A DNA stretch of 35,667 nucleotides from Burkholderiales bacterium (GTDB taxonomy: Bacteria > Pseudomonadota > Gammaproteobacteria > Burkholderiales > UBA11063). The notes under the pieces were generated by a model that made no database searches, was not told the DNA's origin, and saw only the letters and a list, made by a program, of their open reading frames with translations. The translations under genes and the position numbers were made by a program. The stretch covers positions 1 through 35,667 of the forward strand of contig JAIEPY010000109.1 in assembly GCA_019748155.1 (NCBI GenBank). Reading direction: 5' to 3'. Positions 9,908-17,958 of the stretch are shown piece after piece; within the stretch, counting starts at the first letter, position 1, and every line of letters begins with the position of its first letter.

Positions 9908-10512
9908 TCAGGTTGGTTTTCTGGTTAGAGGAATACTCGGCACAAGTTTTACTAGAGGGGCTAATTCCTAGGTTATTCGTCGGAGAACAATTACCAGCAA
10001 ATTTGAACTTAGAATATCATTGTTTTAATGGTAAATCTGATTTAGAAAGAAATATTTGCCGTAAGATTCACAAATATTATTCACCAGATAATTTGCAAGT
10101 CGCACATTTAATTTTGCGTGATCAAGATGCAGGTGACTGTAAACAAGTAAAGCAAAAATTATTGAATATGGTTTCTGATGTTGACGATATTATGGTGTTA
10201 GTTAGAATTGCATGCCATGAATTAGAATCGTTTTATTTAGCAGATCTAGCGGCGGTTGAGACCGCTTTACAAATCAGTAATCTTGCAAGACGACAAAATC
10301 ATGCAACATATAGGAATCCTGATACTAAGAATAGTTCAGCAGATCTTTTGGACAAGCTTACCGCAGGTAAATATCAAAAAGTCTCAGGTTCTCGTGCGAT
10401 TGGTAAAGTTTTAGATATTAAAAATCAACGTTCTCCGAGTTTCTCTCATTTGGTTGAAGCTATCCAAAAATTACTTGTTGCATGTGGAGTTTCAGTCGAG
10501 TTGTTCTGTTAG
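9904..10512 (+). CDS. DUF4276 family protein (Toprim-like), partner of upstream ATPase
   Basis: This 202-residue protein resembles DUF4276, a family with a predicted Toprim-like fold that is commonly encoded next to AAA ATPases in defence islands. The acidic pattern fits: an N-terminal strand with E9 and E10, a central RDQDAGD stretch with D73, D75 and D78, and E106/E108 in the HELESFY segment. A conserved-looking SRAIG and RSPSF follow. Together these suggest a metal-dependent nuclease or similar effector; this is inference from fold, not shown. It begins in an ATGA overlap with the ancestral end of the ATPase. Since translation of that ATPase now stops about 80 bases earlier, coupling may be weakened. 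Confidence 0.72.
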   Translation: MIRLVFWLEEYSAQVLLEGLIPRLFVGEQLPANLNLEYHCFNGKSDLERNICRKIHKYYSPDNLQVAHLILRDQDAGDCKQVKQKLLNMVSDVDDIMVLVRIACHELESFYLADLAAVETALQISNLARRQNHATYRNPDTKNSSADLLDKLTAGKYQKVSGSRAIGKVLDIKNQRSPSFSHLVEAIQKLLVACGVSVELFC

Positions 10513-10607
10513 TGTAGAAACTAATTCTATATTTGACATTTTGTTACTTATATGCAAAAATTACGCATTAATTTACGATTGACGTAATAATATTGGAGTA
10601 ATTAGTT
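10513..10607 (+). promoter_or_regulatory. gap between the two accessory pairs, possible internal promoter
   Basis: A perfect TTGACA lies at 10533-10538, but the best -10 at proper spacing (AAAAAT, 10556-10561) is poor. GGAG at 10595-10598 is a good ribosome site for the next gene. The gap suggests the RloA/RloB-like pair may be expressed partly on its own. Confidence 0.25.
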
Positions 10608-11885
10608 ATGCTGGTACAGTTTAGTGCGGAAAACTTTCGTTCAATTAAAAATGAAGTTATCTTATCATTGTTATCTGCCGTCAAAAATAAGCATCAGGAT
10701 AATAGCTTTTCAGTTGAAGTTGATGGTAAAAAGCATGTGGGTTTATTACCATCCGCGGCTATTTATGGTCCTAATGCATCTGGTAAGTCGAATTTATTTA
10801 AAGCTTTACGTAGTATGCAGCTTATGGTTTTGAACTCGGCAGATTTGCTTGGGCAATTACCATACCAACCTTTTTTACTCAGTAAAGGCAGTTTAAGTGC
10901 TCCAACTCGTTTTGAAGTTACTTTGATTATTGATGAAACTAAATATCAATACGGATTTGTATATGATAAAAATAAAATTTTGGCGGAGTGGCTATATGCA
11001 GGAGGTAAAACACTGTTTACCCGTGAGATCAATGCAAACGATGGCTATGATTATCAAGATCGAAACTTAAAAGGTTCAAAGAGTACGTGGAAAGATAGCA
11101 CTCGCCAAGATGCACTATTTCTCTCTGTTGCAGTACGTTTAAACTCTAGTCAATTGATACCGGTTTATGAATGGTTTCAAAAAAAGCTTCATATCATTAA
11201 CTCTGCTGATTTGTTTCGAAAAAAGCTTCATATCAATAACTCTGCTGATTTATCCTTTACCACAGAAAATTATAGTACAAGCGATAAGAAACATTATTTA
11301 TTGGATTTTTTAGCCGCGGCTGATTTAGATATAGAAGACGTTTCAGTGCAGAGCAAGGATATCGAAGATCCTAATCTCGTACCAGCTGGATTAAGTCAAA
11401 TTATTGCGGCAATAAACTCAAATAATAATATTAAATTTAAGCATTACGATATAAAATTCAAACATGCCACAGATTATAACGAAGGGATTGATTTTGATCT
11501 CCACGATGAATCAGATGGTACGCAGCGGATGTATAATTTAGCTGGGCCATGGTTAAAATCACTCGAAGATGGTCATGTGGTATTCTTTGATGAATTAAAT
11601 AATAGTTTGCATCCTTTTTTAGTTAAATTTTTAGTGAATAAGTTTAATCGTGTTGTGTCTAATCCCAATCACGCACAATTAATCTTCTCAACACATGAAA
11701 CCTCATTATTAGACCAAAAATTTATGGGCAGAGATCAAGTGTGGTTTTGTGAAAAAGATAGTACACGAAGTACCAAACTTACGTCTTTGATAGAGTATAA
11801 ACATCGTTCAGATATTTTAAGTATTGAAAAAGCTTATTTATCAGGTCGTTATAACGCAGTTCCTTTCATTGATGATGAGTTATGA
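10608..11885 (+). CDS. RloA/AbiLi-like AAA ATPase
   Basis: A 425-residue ATPase of the AAA_15/RloA type, which in other genomes pairs with RloB (AbiLi with AbiLii). Its N-terminus (LVQFSAENFRSIK) is the usual first strand. Walker A GPNASGKS spans residues 54-61; Walker B D328/E329 precedes LNNSLHP; a switch histidine sits in STHE. Residues near 190-215 contain two tandem copies of a 13-residue unit beginning KKLHI, from a 39-bp DNA duplication; this is unlikely to be a family feature. GGAG lies 9 bases before the ATG. The stop is one base before the chosen start of the RloB-like gene. Its role is presumably sensing phage and controlling the partner effector; this is inference. Confidence 0.85.
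   Translation: MLVQFSAENFRSIKNEVILSLLSAVKNKHQDNSFSVEVDGKKHVGLLPSAAIYGPNASGKSNLFKALRSMQLMVLNSADLLGQLPYQPFLLSKGSLSAPTRFEVTLIIDETKYQYGFVYDKNKILAEWLYAGGKTLFTREINANDGYDYQDRNLKGSKSTWKDSTRQDALFLSVAVRLNSSQLIPVYEWFQKKLHIINSADLFRKKLHINNSADLSFTTENYSTSDKKHYLLDFLAAADLDIEDVSVQSKDIEDPNLVPAGLSQIIAAINSNNNIKFKHYDIKFKHATDYNEGIDFDLHDESDGTQRMYNLAGPWLKSLEDGHVVFFDELNNSLHPFLVKFLVNKFNRVVSNPNHAQLIFSTHETSLLDQKFMGRDQVWFCEKDSTRSTKLTSLIEYKHRSDILSIEKAYLSGRYNAVPFIDDEL
11175..11252 (+). repeat. 39-bp in-frame tandem duplication
   Basis: Unit 1 (11175-11213) and unit 2 (11214-11252) are adjacent and differ at only 3 of 39 positions by hand alignment. Each encodes 13 residues containing KKLHI and NSADL. The unit length is a multiple of three, so the ATPase frame survives. 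Confidence 0.93.
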
Positions 11886-11895
11886 GATGAGTTAT
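11874..11895 (+). repeat. 12-bp-period microduplication across the ATPase stop and RloB-like start
   Basis: GATGAGTTAT occurs at 11874-11883 and 11886-11895. The first copy codes for the end of the ATPase and contains its TGA region; the second contains the likely start of the next gene. It creates a second in-frame ATG (11875) and so two plausible starts for the RloB-like protein. Confidence 0.7.
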
Positions 11896-12675
11896 ATCAA
11901 ACGTAACCATGCAATAAATCAGCGTAAAGCTAGCACTATTGATATTCAGCCACGGATTCTAATTGTTACTGAAGGAACAGTCACCGAACCGACGTATTTT
12001 CGCTGGTTAAAACGTCATTTAAAAATTAGTCCAGCAGATATTATTGAAGTTAAGGATAGTGGAGGCAGTACCGATCCTAAATCAATTGCTAGTCTTGCGA
12101 TTGAGTTATTTAAAGAAAGCCTACAAGAAGGTAACCCTTATAGTTTTGTTTTTTGTACGGTAGATCGCGATGCACATGGTCGAACAAAATTTTTTGATGC
12201 AAAACGCTTAATTGATGGAGCTAACCAAAGTCATCAAAATCAATTTCGACTAATAATTACTTACCCCTGTATTGAGCATTGGTTTGTGTTACATTTTGCT
12301 AATGATAGTCATGTATATCTGAAACCGATGTTAGGTAGAGGTTCAATCGGTTCAGATGCTAAGCGTTATTTTAAACACACCTATTATGCAAGCTATGATG
12401 AAACTGATAAAAGGCAACTTGAAAAAATGTTTAATAGTAGCTTTACTGACATTAATCGAATAAATGCAATTAAATTTGCAAGAGGGCAACTTCGTGATAT
12501 TACCGCAAATGGAATTAATCCGCTAAGCTTAATGTTTAGCCTTGCTACAATTATTGAAAGCATTGCTAGACCAGATTTTTTGGCAAAAAATGACATTCCA
12601 GAGTTTAGTTTTCAGCAATATACTAAAGTAATCGAAGAGTTTTTTGCAGAATTTAACCGCGATAGTACTTTATAG
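11887..12675 (+). CDS. RloB/AbiLii-like protein (Toprim-like effector)
   Basis: This 262-residue protein resembles RloB, the partner of RloA-type ATPases, and AbiLii of the lactococcal AbiL abortive-infection system. Near the N-terminus is a hydrophobic strand and TEGTVTEPTYF with E29 and E34, followed by VDRDAHG with D93 and D95, the acidic layout of a Toprim-like metal site. I prefer ATG 11887, one base after the ATPase stop, because it places the first strand where family members have it. In-frame ATGs at 11872 and 11875 would add 4-5 residues. The protein is probably a nuclease-like effector released or activated by its ATPase. It ends 8 bases before pglZ. Confidence 0.82.
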   Translation: MSYIKRNHAINQRKASTIDIQPRILIVTEGTVTEPTYFRWLKRHLKISPADIIEVKDSGGSTDPKSIASLAIELFKESLQEGNPYSFVFCTVDRDAHGRTKFFDAKRLIDGANQSHQNQFRLIITYPCIEHWFVLHFANDSHVYLKPMLGRGSIGSDAKRYFKHTYYASYDETDKRQLEKMFNSSFTDINRINAIKFARGQLRDITANGINPLSLMFSLATIIESIARPDFLAKNDIPEFSFQQYTKVIEEFFAEFNRDSTL

Positions 12676-12683
12676 AGTATCTA

Positions 12684-15239
12684 ATGGACATTGACAAAAT
12701 AATAAAACAGCTCCAAGAGCTTTGCAAACATAATCGTATAATTTTCTGGCAAGATGATGGCTATTTTGAAAAAATATTAGCTGAAATTGAGCTTGAATTA
12801 GACAATGTGGTAATTATCAACACCAATCTTGTAACTAACTTAGAAATTAAAGTTAGAGTTGAGCTTGAGCAAATTAATGATAAATTTATTATTTATCGCA
12901 CTACTGAAGTGCTACCTGATGATGATTGGCTATTAAATATAAAATGTTATGCCAAAGCCTTTAGTGCTAATCCTAATGCCTTAACCTTACAAGAATTTGG
13001 CTTAGATTATAATTTAATTCCGTGGATGGGGCGCCACTTTAGCTTCTTTAAGAGCAAAGATCGGCGAGAACGTTTTAAAAAGTTGCTGAATGAGGGCGAT
13101 GAAGAAGCGATTTTAACTATCAAGCTATTAGCGGTTAGTCTAAGAATCCAAGAGTGGGATCACGAAGCAATTTTAACCCGAATTTTAAGTTTATATACTC
13201 AGGATAAATTTGCTGAACTTGAAGCTGATTTAGAAAATTTTGGGCTAATCGAATGCCTCTGGAATGTCTTTGCTAAAGAGTATGCCGCTGATTTAAGTCA
13301 TCCGCAGTTGATTGGTTTTATTCAATCTTTATTAGTTTCTGATTTCTATGCTGGATTTACGCCTAAAAATGATTTCCCCGCTACATTAAAACATTATGTA
13401 CTTGAGACTAAATTAAACAATATCGTCGCTTTATTTAGCCATTTGCGTGATAGAGATTCATTTAAAATTGATTATTTAAAACTAAGCCAAAATGTTGCTG
13501 AAGAATTGGCTATCGAGTTACATTTGCAAAATATTAATGCTAGCTCAATGATCAATAACCAAACATTTTTGGATGTTGATCGGCAGATTTGTCAAATTAT
13601 TACTCGAGATTTAGCTAGTGCAAATATTGATAAATTAGAAGGCTATAAAGCTATCAGTAGTCAACGTAAATTGCTATTTTGGGCACGGAATTTTACCGAG
13701 GAATTGAATGTCAGTGATATGTATGACGGATTAATCGCCGCAATTAATTATCTTTTATTGAGTAAACAAATCGTCAAATTTATTTATAGTAGTGCAGATG
13801 AATGCTTTACTGATTACACTCAACAAATTTATTTATTTGATTTATATTATCGTCAATTTGTAGCTAGTTTGCAGCGGACATCTTCGAGCCAATTAAAGTA
13901 TTTGTCCGAGAGTTTAATTGAGCCACATTATACAAACACCTATTTACCACAACTTTCCAGCGTTTGGGATCGGTTATTGATCGATGGATTTTTAGATGCT
14001 TGGCAAATCAGTGATGTAAGTAATCAATATAGTTTTTATCATAAATTTATTCACACCCGAGTTCAAAGTGAGTTCCGCACTGTTGTAATTATAAGTGATG
14101 GTATGCGCTTTGAAGTTGCGAAAGAGCTTCAGCAAAGGATTGCAAAATTAGATAATTATGCCAGTCAGATTACGCCATTACTAGGGGTATTGCCAAGCTA
14201 TACCAAGCTTGGAATGGCGGCATTATTGCCTAATGCGGGATTAAGCTATCGTAATGATATGGTTTATATTGATGACATGAATGTCAGTGATAGTAAAGGG
14301 CGTGACTTAGTGCTTAATAGAGTAAGCGGGCAAGCTATTATTTTTAGCGAGTTTAATAGTAAAACCATAAAAGAGCGTAAAGAATTTATTAATCAGAAAT
14401 ATGTAACTTATATTTATCATAATCTAATTGATGCAACAGGTGATAAGCCATTGTCAGAACATAAAACCGCAGGCGCTTGTGCCGATACGATTGATGAGCT
14501 AATTAAGTTAATTAGCAGCCTTACTAATAATTACATGTGTTCGAGAGTTTATGTGACTAGTGATCATGGATTTACATTCCAAAGTTCATCAATAGGAGAT
14601 GCTGATATTAACAGGATTAATCTAGAGGGCATAGTGGTAATTCAAGAACATAAGCGCTTTAAATTACTTGATCAAAATCTGAAACATAAGGATTTCCCTT
14701 TGATTGCTAATTTAAGTAAAACTTCTGGTGTTATTGATTCAAATTACCATACCGTTTTAGCTAATCGTCATGGGCGATTTAACTTAACAGGTGGCGCTAA
14801 ATATACTCATGGTGGTGCATCGTTACAAGAGATAGTTATTCCAGTGGTTGAAGTTAATTATAACTCGAAAAGAGCCGAAAATAAAATTAGTCTGGTAGCT
14901 GCAAAATTTAATCTGAGTACTAATTTTAAAGTTACTACTTATAGTTTTAATGTTGAAGTTTTTCAATGCGAGGCAATTTCTAGTTCAATATTGGCAGATG
15001 ATGTTAGCATTGAAGTGCTGGATGAAAATAATAATTCAGTTTCTGACGTTAAACGAATTTCTCTAACTTCAACAAGTCATGAAGTCAGCCAACGGATGAC
15101 TAAAGTATCATTAGCCCTTAAACAAAGCATTAGCTATTCAAGGGCTGAGAAATATCGCTTAACTATGCGTGGCAAAACTCAAGCTAAAGATAACCAGCTT
15201 ATAACGATTGATATTATAGGATTTGATAATGATTTCTGA
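12684..15239 (+). CDS. pglZ: BREX alkaline-phosphatase-superfamily protein PglZ
   Basis: An 851-residue PglZ, required for BREX activity. The alkaline phosphatase fold is marked by D472 in IISDGMRFEV and D627/H628 in VTSDHGFTF, with a third region near HGGASLQEI downstream. These are the metal-binding positions of the superfamily. The N-terminal 450 residues are the helical PglZ-specific part. The start is preceded by GAGTATCTA, nearly the same leader as brxA. Its 3' end overlaps brxL by 11 bases, so these are coupled. It resumes the core BREX operon after the four accessory genes. Confidence 0.93.
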   Translation: MDIDKIIKQLQELCKHNRIIFWQDDGYFEKILAEIELELDNVVIINTNLVTNLEIKVRVELEQINDKFIIYRTTEVLPDDDWLLNIKCYAKAFSANPNALTLQEFGLDYNLIPWMGRHFSFFKSKDRRERFKKLLNEGDEEAILTIKLLAVSLRIQEWDHEAILTRILSLYTQDKFAELEADLENFGLIECLWNVFAKEYAADLSHPQLIGFIQSLLVSDFYAGFTPKNDFPATLKHYVLETKLNNIVALFSHLRDRDSFKIDYLKLSQNVAEELAIELHLQNINASSMINNQTFLDVDRQICQIITRDLASANIDKLEGYKAISSQRKLLFWARNFTEELNVSDMYDGLIAAINYLLLSKQIVKFIYSSADECFTDYTQQIYLFDLYYRQFVASLQRTSSSQLKYLSESLIEPHYTNTYLPQLSSVWDRLLIDGFLDAWQISDVSNQYSFYHKFIHTRVQSEFRTVVIISDGMRFEVAKELQQRIAKLDNYASQITPLLGVLPSYTKLGMAALLPNAGLSYRNDMVYIDDMNVSDSKGRDLVLNRVSGQAIIFSEFNSKTIKERKEFINQKYVTYIYHNLIDATGDKPLSEHKTAGACADTIDELIKLISSLTNNYMCSRVYVTSDHGFTFQSSSIGDADINRINLEGIVVIQEHKRFKLLDQNLKHKDFPLIANLSKTSGVIDSNYHTVLANRHGRFNLTGGAKYTHGGASLQEIVIPVVEVNYNSKRAENKISLVAAKFNLSTNFKVTTYSFNVEVFQCEAISSSILADDVSIEVLDENNNSVSDVKRISLTSTSHEVSQRMTKVSLALKQSISYSRAEKYRLTMRGKTQAKDNQLITIDIIGFDNDF

Positions 15240-17259
15240 TTATATTAATTTAGATACTCTTTTAAATCAAAGCTTTGCGGGAAAAGTGGTTCGTAAAGAT
15301 TTAACCAAGAAGATTAAAGAAGGTGCAAATGTACCCGTGTATGTATTAGAGTATTTGCTTGGTGGGAATTGTACCTCAGAAGATTCTGAAATCATTCAAC
15401 AAGGTTTGGAAACGGTCAAAAGAATCTTAGCAGAAAATTATGTTCGGCCTGAAGAGAGCGAAAAAATAAAATCATTAATGCGTGAGCGGGGTAGTTATAA
15501 AATCATTGATAAAGTAACCGTTAGGTTAAATGAAAAAAAAGATATTTATCAAGCTGATTTGGCTAATTTGGGAATTAGTGATGCTAATATTAATGGCGGG
15601 TTTGTTAAACGCTTTGAGAAATTATTAGTTGGTGGAATTTGGTGCATTATTAATGTTCAGTATAATTACCAAGAAGGTTCTAATCTTTCGCCGTTCATGG
15701 TTAGCGATGTTAAGCCGATTCAGATGCCAAATATGGATTTGCAAGAATTATTTAATGGGCGTAGAGCATTTAGTACTCAAGAATGGCAAGATGTATTAAT
15801 TCGTTCAACAGGGATGGAGCCGACCAACCTTGACTCTCGTACAAAATGGCATTTATTAGCACGAATGATACCATTTGTTGAAAATAACTATAATATGTGT
15901 GAATTGGGACCACGGGGGACTGGTAAAAGCCATATTTATAAGGAAGTTAGCCCGAATAGCATTTTGGTGTCAGGCGGACAAACCACAGTCGCCAATTTAT
16001 TTTATAACATGGCTAGGCGTACTGTTGGTTTGGTTGCGAATTGGGATGTTGTCGCATTTGATGAAGTTGCAGGAATAAATTTCAAAGACAAAGATGGCAT
16101 TCAGATTATGAAAGATTTCATGGCATCAGGTTCATTTGCACGGGGGAAGGATCAAGTTTCTGCCAACGCGAGTATGGTCTTTGTTGGCAATATTAATCAG
16201 TCAGTTGATACATTAGTTAAGACTAGTCATCTACTAGTTCCATTTCCTGAGGCAATGATTGATTGTGCTTTCTTTGATCGCTTTCATGCATATATTCCAG
16301 GCTGGGAAATACCTAAGATGCGCCCAGAGTTTTTCACCAACTATTATGGTTTAATTACTGATTATTTAGCTGAATTTATGGCACAACTGCGGAAATATAC
16401 TTTTGCTGATGTAATAGATAAATATTTCAAATTAGGCAGTGCACTAAATCAACGTGACACGATTGCGGTCAAAAAAACTGTGTCTGGTCTGATGAAATTA
16501 ATTTATCCTAATGGTGAATATAGCAAAGAAGATATTAGAGCTATTTTAGAGTATGCTTTGGAGTTGAGGCGGCGGGTAAAAGAACAGCTAAAAAAAATTG
16601 GGGGCTTAGAATTTAGTGATGTACATTTTTCCTATATTGATTTAGAATACAATGCGGAATACTATGTTACCGTCCCAGAACAATCCAGTGGGAAATTAAT
16701 TCCTGAGGGGATATCAAGTACGGGAAATGTTTATACTGTAGCCCGTGGTGCGAATGATAATTTTGGGCTTTATTTGATTGAATTACAGAAAATACCAGGG
16801 AATGGCGGTATTACCATTTTTAATGCTAATCAGTCAGCTAAACAATTAGCTAAAATTGGACTTGATGTTTTTAAAGCCAACGTTGCTCAAATTCTAACGA
16901 GTGCTAAGTCAAATAACTATGATTATAAATTAAATGTAGTTGAATTGCATAATAGTGGTTCACCATCCGCGCTTAGTTTAGTTACGTTTATTTCGTTGTG
17001 TTCCTCAATTGCTGAGAAACCACTTCAATCAGAATTAGTCGTTTTAGGTGAAATTAGCTTAGGTGGAACCGTTAAGCCAGTTGAAAATCTCGCTGAGTGT
17101 TTACAAATCGCTCACGATAGTGGGGCTAAAAAGATTTTACTACCGATGAGTAGCGCAGTGGATATACCAACTATACCAGTTGAGTTATTTACTAAGTTTA
17201 CGACATTATTTTATTCTGATCCAAAAGATGCAGTTTATAAGGCATTAGGAATAAACTAG
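15229..17259 (+). CDS. brxL: BREX Lon-like AAA+ protein BrxL
   Basis: A 676-residue protein, the last gene of type 1 BREX. It has an N-terminal domain, an AAA+ ATPase (P-loop GPRGTGKS at 227-234, Walker B VVAFDEV) and a C-terminal Lon-like domain. In that domain, S580 in SPSAL matches the Lon catalytic serine. The Lon lysine segment (GGLKEK in Lon) reads ENLAEC here, so a standard Ser-Lys protease dyad is not evident. BrxL proteins are described as MCM-like DNA-binding AAA+ rings, consistent with a non-proteolytic role. I use ATG 15229, which has AGGA 7 bases upstream, not the TTG at 15223. Confidence 0.92.
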   Translation: MISDYINLDTLLNQSFAGKVVRKDLTKKIKEGANVPVYVLEYLLGGNCTSEDSEIIQQGLETVKRILAENYVRPEESEKIKSLMRERGSYKIIDKVTVRLNEKKDIYQADLANLGISDANINGGFVKRFEKLLVGGIWCIINVQYNYQEGSNLSPFMVSDVKPIQMPNMDLQELFNGRRAFSTQEWQDVLIRSTGMEPTNLDSRTKWHLLARMIPFVENNYNMCELGPRGTGKSHIYKEVSPNSILVSGGQTTVANLFYNMARRTVGLVANWDVVAFDEVAGINFKDKDGIQIMKDFMASGSFARGKDQVSANASMVFVGNINQSVDTLVKTSHLLVPFPEAMIDCAFFDRFHAYIPGWEIPKMRPEFFTNYYGLITDYLAEFMAQLRKYTFADVIDKYFKLGSALNQRDTIAVKKTVSGLMKLIYPNGEYSKEDIRAILEYALELRRRVKEQLKKIGGLEFSDVHFSYIDLEYNAEYYVTVPEQSSGKLIPEGISSTGNVYTVARGANDNFGLYLIELQKIPGNGGITIFNANQSAKQLAKIGLDVFKANVAQILTSAKSNNYDYKLNVVELHNSGSPSALSLVTFISLCSSIAEKPLQSELVVLGEISLGGTVKPVENLAECLQIAHDSGAKKILLPMSSAVDIPTIPVELFTKFTTLFYSDPKDAVYKALGIN

Positions 17260-17297
17260 TTAGTTTGTAGATGATTATTGTCCATAAGCAATCTATT

Positions 17298-17324
17298 CTC
17301 TTATTAAGAGCCTTTGAGTTTTAT
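17298..17324 (+). terminator. weak terminator candidate after brxL
   Basis: CTCTT-ATT-AAGAG (17298-17310) is a short hairpin followed by CCTTTGAGTTTTATT. The stem is only five pairs and the T tract is delayed, so termination would be partial. Confidence 0.25.
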
Positions 17325-17334
17325 TAGGAAAAAC

Positions 17335-17361
17335 GTACTTACTTATACCGTTATAAAGTAC
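17335..17361. promoter_or_regulatory. inverted repeat upstream of the stress-protein promoter
   Basis: GTACTT (17335-17340) and AAGTAC (17356-17361) are inverted arms enclosing TTATA-CCGT-TATAA, giving a bulged hairpin. It abuts the -35 position of the uspA-like promoter, so it could be an operator. Part of it, ACTTATACCG, also occurs at 114-123 upstream of brxA. Confidence 0.3.
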
Positions 17362-17390
17362 TAACATAATTAAAGCAGCTCTGTTATAAT
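17361..17390 (+). promoter_or_regulatory. extended -10 promoter of the universal stress gene
   Basis: TGT-TATAAT (TATAAT at 17385-17390 with TG at 17382-17383) is a consensus extended -10. A weak -35, CTAACA, lies at 17361-17366 with an 18-base spacer. The predicted start is near 17397, giving a leader of about 30 bases that contains the strong ribosome site AGAGGGG (17415-17421). Confidence 0.7.
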
Positions 17391-17428
17391 TACGTTGTAT
17401 TAAATTGTATCCGAAAGAGGGGTTTGTG

Positions 17429-17878
17429 ATGTTTAAAAAAGTTTATGTTCCAATCGATAATTCAGATATTTCTGATAAAGTATTGCAAGAAGCAATTGAT
17501 TTAGTTAAGTCGACTAAAGCTGAATTAAGAATTAGTCATGTGGTTAATCTCGAGCAGATTACGTTTGGGATTGAAATGGTTGGCGTAGCTGAGTTAAAAG
17601 ATGCATTATTAAATATCGGCAAAACCTTAATTGATCAAGTAAAAGAGCGTATTGCCAAAGAAGGCGTACCAGCAGAAGTTAAATTAATTGAAAATTATGG
17701 TTCTGATATTGGTAGTCTGATTGCTGAAGACGCTAAAGAATTCGGTGCTGATTTATTTATTTTAGGTTCACATCATTTGGGTTCATTCTCTCATTTTATT
17801 ACTGGTGGAATTGCTGAAGATCTGGCACATGAAACCCAGATTCCGATATTACTTATTACCAAACATAAGCAAAGTTAG
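17429..17878 (+). CDS. universal stress protein (UspA family)
   Basis: A cytoplasmic single-domain Usp of 149 residues. It opens with the typical strand FKKVYVPIDNSD, has the helix-strand pattern of the fold, and ends in IPILLITK. The nucleotide-loop region reads GSHHLGSF with ITGG downstream; the third position of the G-x2-G-x9-G pattern is not cleanly met, so ATP binding is uncertain. I chose ATG 17429, after AGAGGGG, over the TTG at 17405. It has its own promoter and terminator, so it is monocistronic. Function presumably stress survival; no specific target can be read from context. Confidence 0.9.
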   Translation: MFKKVYVPIDNSDISDKVLQEAIDLVKSTKAELRISHVVNLEQITFGIEMVGVAELKDALLNIGKTLIDQVKERIAKEGVPAEVKLIENYGSDIGSLIAEDAKEFGADLFILGSHHLGSFSHFITGGIAEDLAHETQIPILLITKHKQS

Positions 17879-17914
17879 TAACTACTTCTGGCAGTTATCA
17901 GTAGGGTTTATGAG

Positions 17915-17945
17915 TGGGTGGCTGAGGCTGCCCATTTTTTATTTT
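17915..17945 (+). terminator. intrinsic terminator of the universal stress gene
   Basis: TGGGTGGC (17915-17922) pairs with GGCTGCCCA-type sequence ending at 17934: eight pairs including two G-T wobbles around a four-base TGAG loop. Six T, A and four more T follow directly. Confidence 0.85.
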
Positions 17946-17958
17946 AAGCGTGTATATC

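Noticed and set aside
15223-15228. TTG start for brxL at 15223, and similar TTG/GTG starts at 17405, 17950 and 19304
   Set aside because: In each case an in-frame ATG a few codons later fits the family N-terminus; for brxL and the stress protein it also has the better Shine-Dalgarno spacing.
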